64,000 bases of DNA from Burkholderiales bacterium RIFCSPLOWO2_02_FULL_57_36. Its GTDB lineage: Bacteria > Pseudomonadota > Gammaproteobacteria > Burkholderiales > Burkholderiaceae_D. The DNA lies in assembly GCA_001770855.1 (NCBI GenBank), contig MESE01000096.1:62001-126000 (forward strand), written 5' to 3'. Position 1 is the first letter of the stretch. The number at the start of each line of letters is the position of its first letter. Shown here piece after piece: positions 62,641 to 64,000 of this stretch. The position numbers and the translations under genes are program-made. Below the pieces are notes generated by a model. It was not told where the DNA came from, made no database searches, and worked only from the letters and a program-made list of their open reading frames with translations.

Positions 62641-63032
62641 TGCAAAACGCCGGACAAAAGAGTTTTTATATCAGTGCCGTGGCGAGCCTGCTTGCACTGA
62701 TCGCGCTATGCATTGCGTGGGAATTGGTATTGGCGCCCTTGCGCCCGGGCGGTTCATGGCTTGTGCTGAAAGTCGTTCCATTGCTCGTGCCGCTGCGCGG
62801 CATCCTCAAACGCGACATCTACACACTGCAATGGTCGTCAATGCTGATCCTGCTTTACTTCGCCGAAGGTATCGTGCGTGCAACCACCGACCAAGGCCTG
62901 TCCGCAACCCTGGGTTGGATAGAAGTGGCGCTGGTCTGTGTTTTCTTTTTCTGCACGCTGATGTTTCTTCGTCCGTACAAGCTGGCTTCCAAAAAGCTGG
63001 CGAAACAAGTCATTGAGAAAGCCGCCGAATGA
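62640..63032 (+). CDS. DUF2069-family membrane protein
   Basis: A 130-residue protein with four predicted helices (SAVASLLALIALCIAWELVL; VLKVVPLLVPLRGILK; YTLQWSSMLILLYFAEGIVR; WIEVALVCVFFFCTLMFL). WELVLAPLRPGGSWLVLKVV and LQWSSMLILLYFAEG fit DUF2069. The ATG at 62640 overlaps the wrbA stop and the stop overlaps the next ATG, so wrbA, this gene and the dehydrogenase are coupled. An ORF extension to 62532 lies within wrbA. Function unknown. Confidence 0.85.
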
Positions 63033-64000
63033 AAAATTTTCTCGACCAATGTCGCGATGCGATCGGCCCGGCCCATGTGCTGACCGGTGAAAAAGATACG
63101 GCAAGCTACCTGACCGACTGGCGTCAGCGCTTTACCGGCAAGGCGCTCGCTGTCGTCAAGCCCGCATCCACCGACGAAGTCGCCGCGATCGTACGCTTGT
63201 GCAATCAATTCCAGGTGCCGGTCGTGCCGCAAGGCGGCAACACCGGATTGGTGCTCGGCAGCGTACCGGATACCAGCGGATCGGCGATCGTATTGTCGCT
63301 GACCCGACTGAACCGGATCCGCTTCATCGACCCGATCAGCAACACGATGACTGTCGACGCAGGCTGTATTCTGGAACAGCTTCAGAATGCGGCGGCGGAA
63401 GCGGGCCGATTGTTTCCGCTGTCGCTGGCAGCGGAGGGAAGCTGCACGATAGGCGGCAATCTTTCGACCAATGCCGGAGGCACGGCAGTTCTGCGCTATG
63501 GCAATACGCGCGAGCTGTGTCTCGGTCTTGAAGTCGTTACCGCGCAAGGCGAGATCTGGAGCGGATTACGCGGTCTGCGCAAGGACAATACCGGATACGA
63601 CTTGCGCGACCTGTTCATCGGCGCGGAAGGCACGCTCGGCATCATTACCGCGGCCGTGCTCAAACTGTTCCCGCAGCCGAAGGCGCAACTGACCGCGCTG
63701 GCCGCGATGCGCACGCCGGACGATGCGCTGCGATTGCTGTCGCTTGCGCAGAATCACTGCGGCGCCGCGCTGACCGGCTTCGAGCTGATGTCGCAACTCT
63801 GTCTGCAATTGGTGACCAAGCATTTCCCGCAGATGCAGCTACCCTTTGCAGAGGAATCCGCGCAGTACGTATTGCTTGAACTGTCCGACAGCGAGTCGGA
63901 AGAGCATGCGATGGCGATGCTGGAAAGTGTGATCGGCAATGCATTGGAACAGGATGTCATACAGGACGCGGTGGTTGCATCCTCGATCGCGCAATCGAAA
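63029..64000 (+). CDS. FAD-linked oxidase (D-2-hydroxyacid dehydrogenase-like), 3' end cut off by window
   Basis: About 324 residues visible of roughly 460-470 in the family. The PCMH-type FAD-binding domain shows VVKPASTDEVAAIVRLCNQF, VVPQGGNTGLVLGSVPDTSG and LAAEGSCTIGGNLSTNAGGT, followed by YDLRDLFIGAEGTLGIITAA. These match the GlcD / D-2-hydroxyglutarate dehydrogenase branch. It starts inside the DUF2069 stop (ATGA). The exact substrate cannot be set because the C-terminal part is outside. Confidence 0.92.
   Translation, partial: MKNFLDQCRDAIGPAHVLTGEKDTASYLTDWRQRFTGKALAVVKPASTDEVAAIVRLCNQFQVPVVPQGGNTGLVLGSVPDTSGSAIVLSLTRLNRIRFIDPISNTMTVDAGCILEQLQNAAAEAGRLFPLSLAAEGSCTIGGNLSTNAGGTAVLRYGNTRELCLGLEVVTAQGEIWSGLRGLRKDNTGYDLRDLFIGAEGTLGIITAAVLKLFPQPKAQLTALAAMRTPDDALRLLSLAQNHCGAALTGFELMSQLCLQLVTKHFPQMQLPFAEESAQYVLLELSDSESEEHAMAMLESVIGNALEQDVIQDAVVASSIAQSK

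Overview
The window is a contiguous piece of a betaproteobacterial chromosome. The order leuC-ecn-leuD-leuB-asd-fimV-truA-trpF-trpB-trpA-accD-folC-dedD-cvpA-purF, the ilvI / ECF sigma / DUF3619 / DUF3106 / RDD block and the protein sequences point to Burkholderiales, most likely Oxalobacteraceae (Herminiimonas/Janthinobacterium-like). That placement is inference from gene order and sequence feel, without a database search. No rRNA, tRNA, CRISPR array, IS element or prophage was seen.

Layout. 1-3650: the 5' part of ilvI (acetolactate synthase), divergent from an ECF sigma factor operon with a probable membrane anti-sigma protein, a periplasmic L-x-P-x-Q repeat protein and an RDD membrane protein. 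3940-10982: a tight four-gene operon for nucleotide signalling: CHASE2-adenylate cyclase, a metallo-beta-lactamase-fold phosphodiesterase-like protein, a GAF-GspE-type ATPase and a GAF/HD-GYP protein. 11031-14197: a Tat-signal small protein, a GMC oxidoreductase and a lipase-like hydrolase. 14228-16989: a membrane protein, a fasciclin-domain protein, a TetR regulator and a LOG-family protein. 17007-18248: a cystathionine gamma-synthase-family enzyme behind an apparent transcription attenuator.

18464-35301 is a complete MSHA-type type IV pilus locus, all on the minus strand: mshE-G-F-B-A-C-D-O-P-(small ORF)-Q, then mshI-(pilN-like)-J-K-L-M-N behind its own promoter. It contains the extension ATPase with a c-di-GMP-binding type N-terminus, platform, pilins, secretin, alignment proteins and a putative MshQ tip adhesin with MBG-like repeats. 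A perfect FNR-type palindrome lies just upstream of mshB. No prepilin peptidase is present, so one must be encoded elsewhere.

35431-36843 holds two paralogous Rossmann-fold genes, one broken by an in-frame TAG. 36859-53810 is the conserved housekeeping run (purines, cell division/envelope, folate, fatty acid, tryptophan, pseudouridine, FimV, aspartate family, leucine). 53974-64000 holds an M48 protease, an MFS transporter, aroC, a CBS protein, an O-acetylhomoserine sulfhydrylase, a hydrolase, a DUF962 protein, YihY, WrbA, a DUF2069 protein and a truncated FAD-linked dehydrogenase.

The most interesting parts are the second-messenger operon with an orphan secretion-type ATPase, the MSHA locus with its candidate oxygen-responsive site and unusual adhesin, and the attenuator at 18266-18332.
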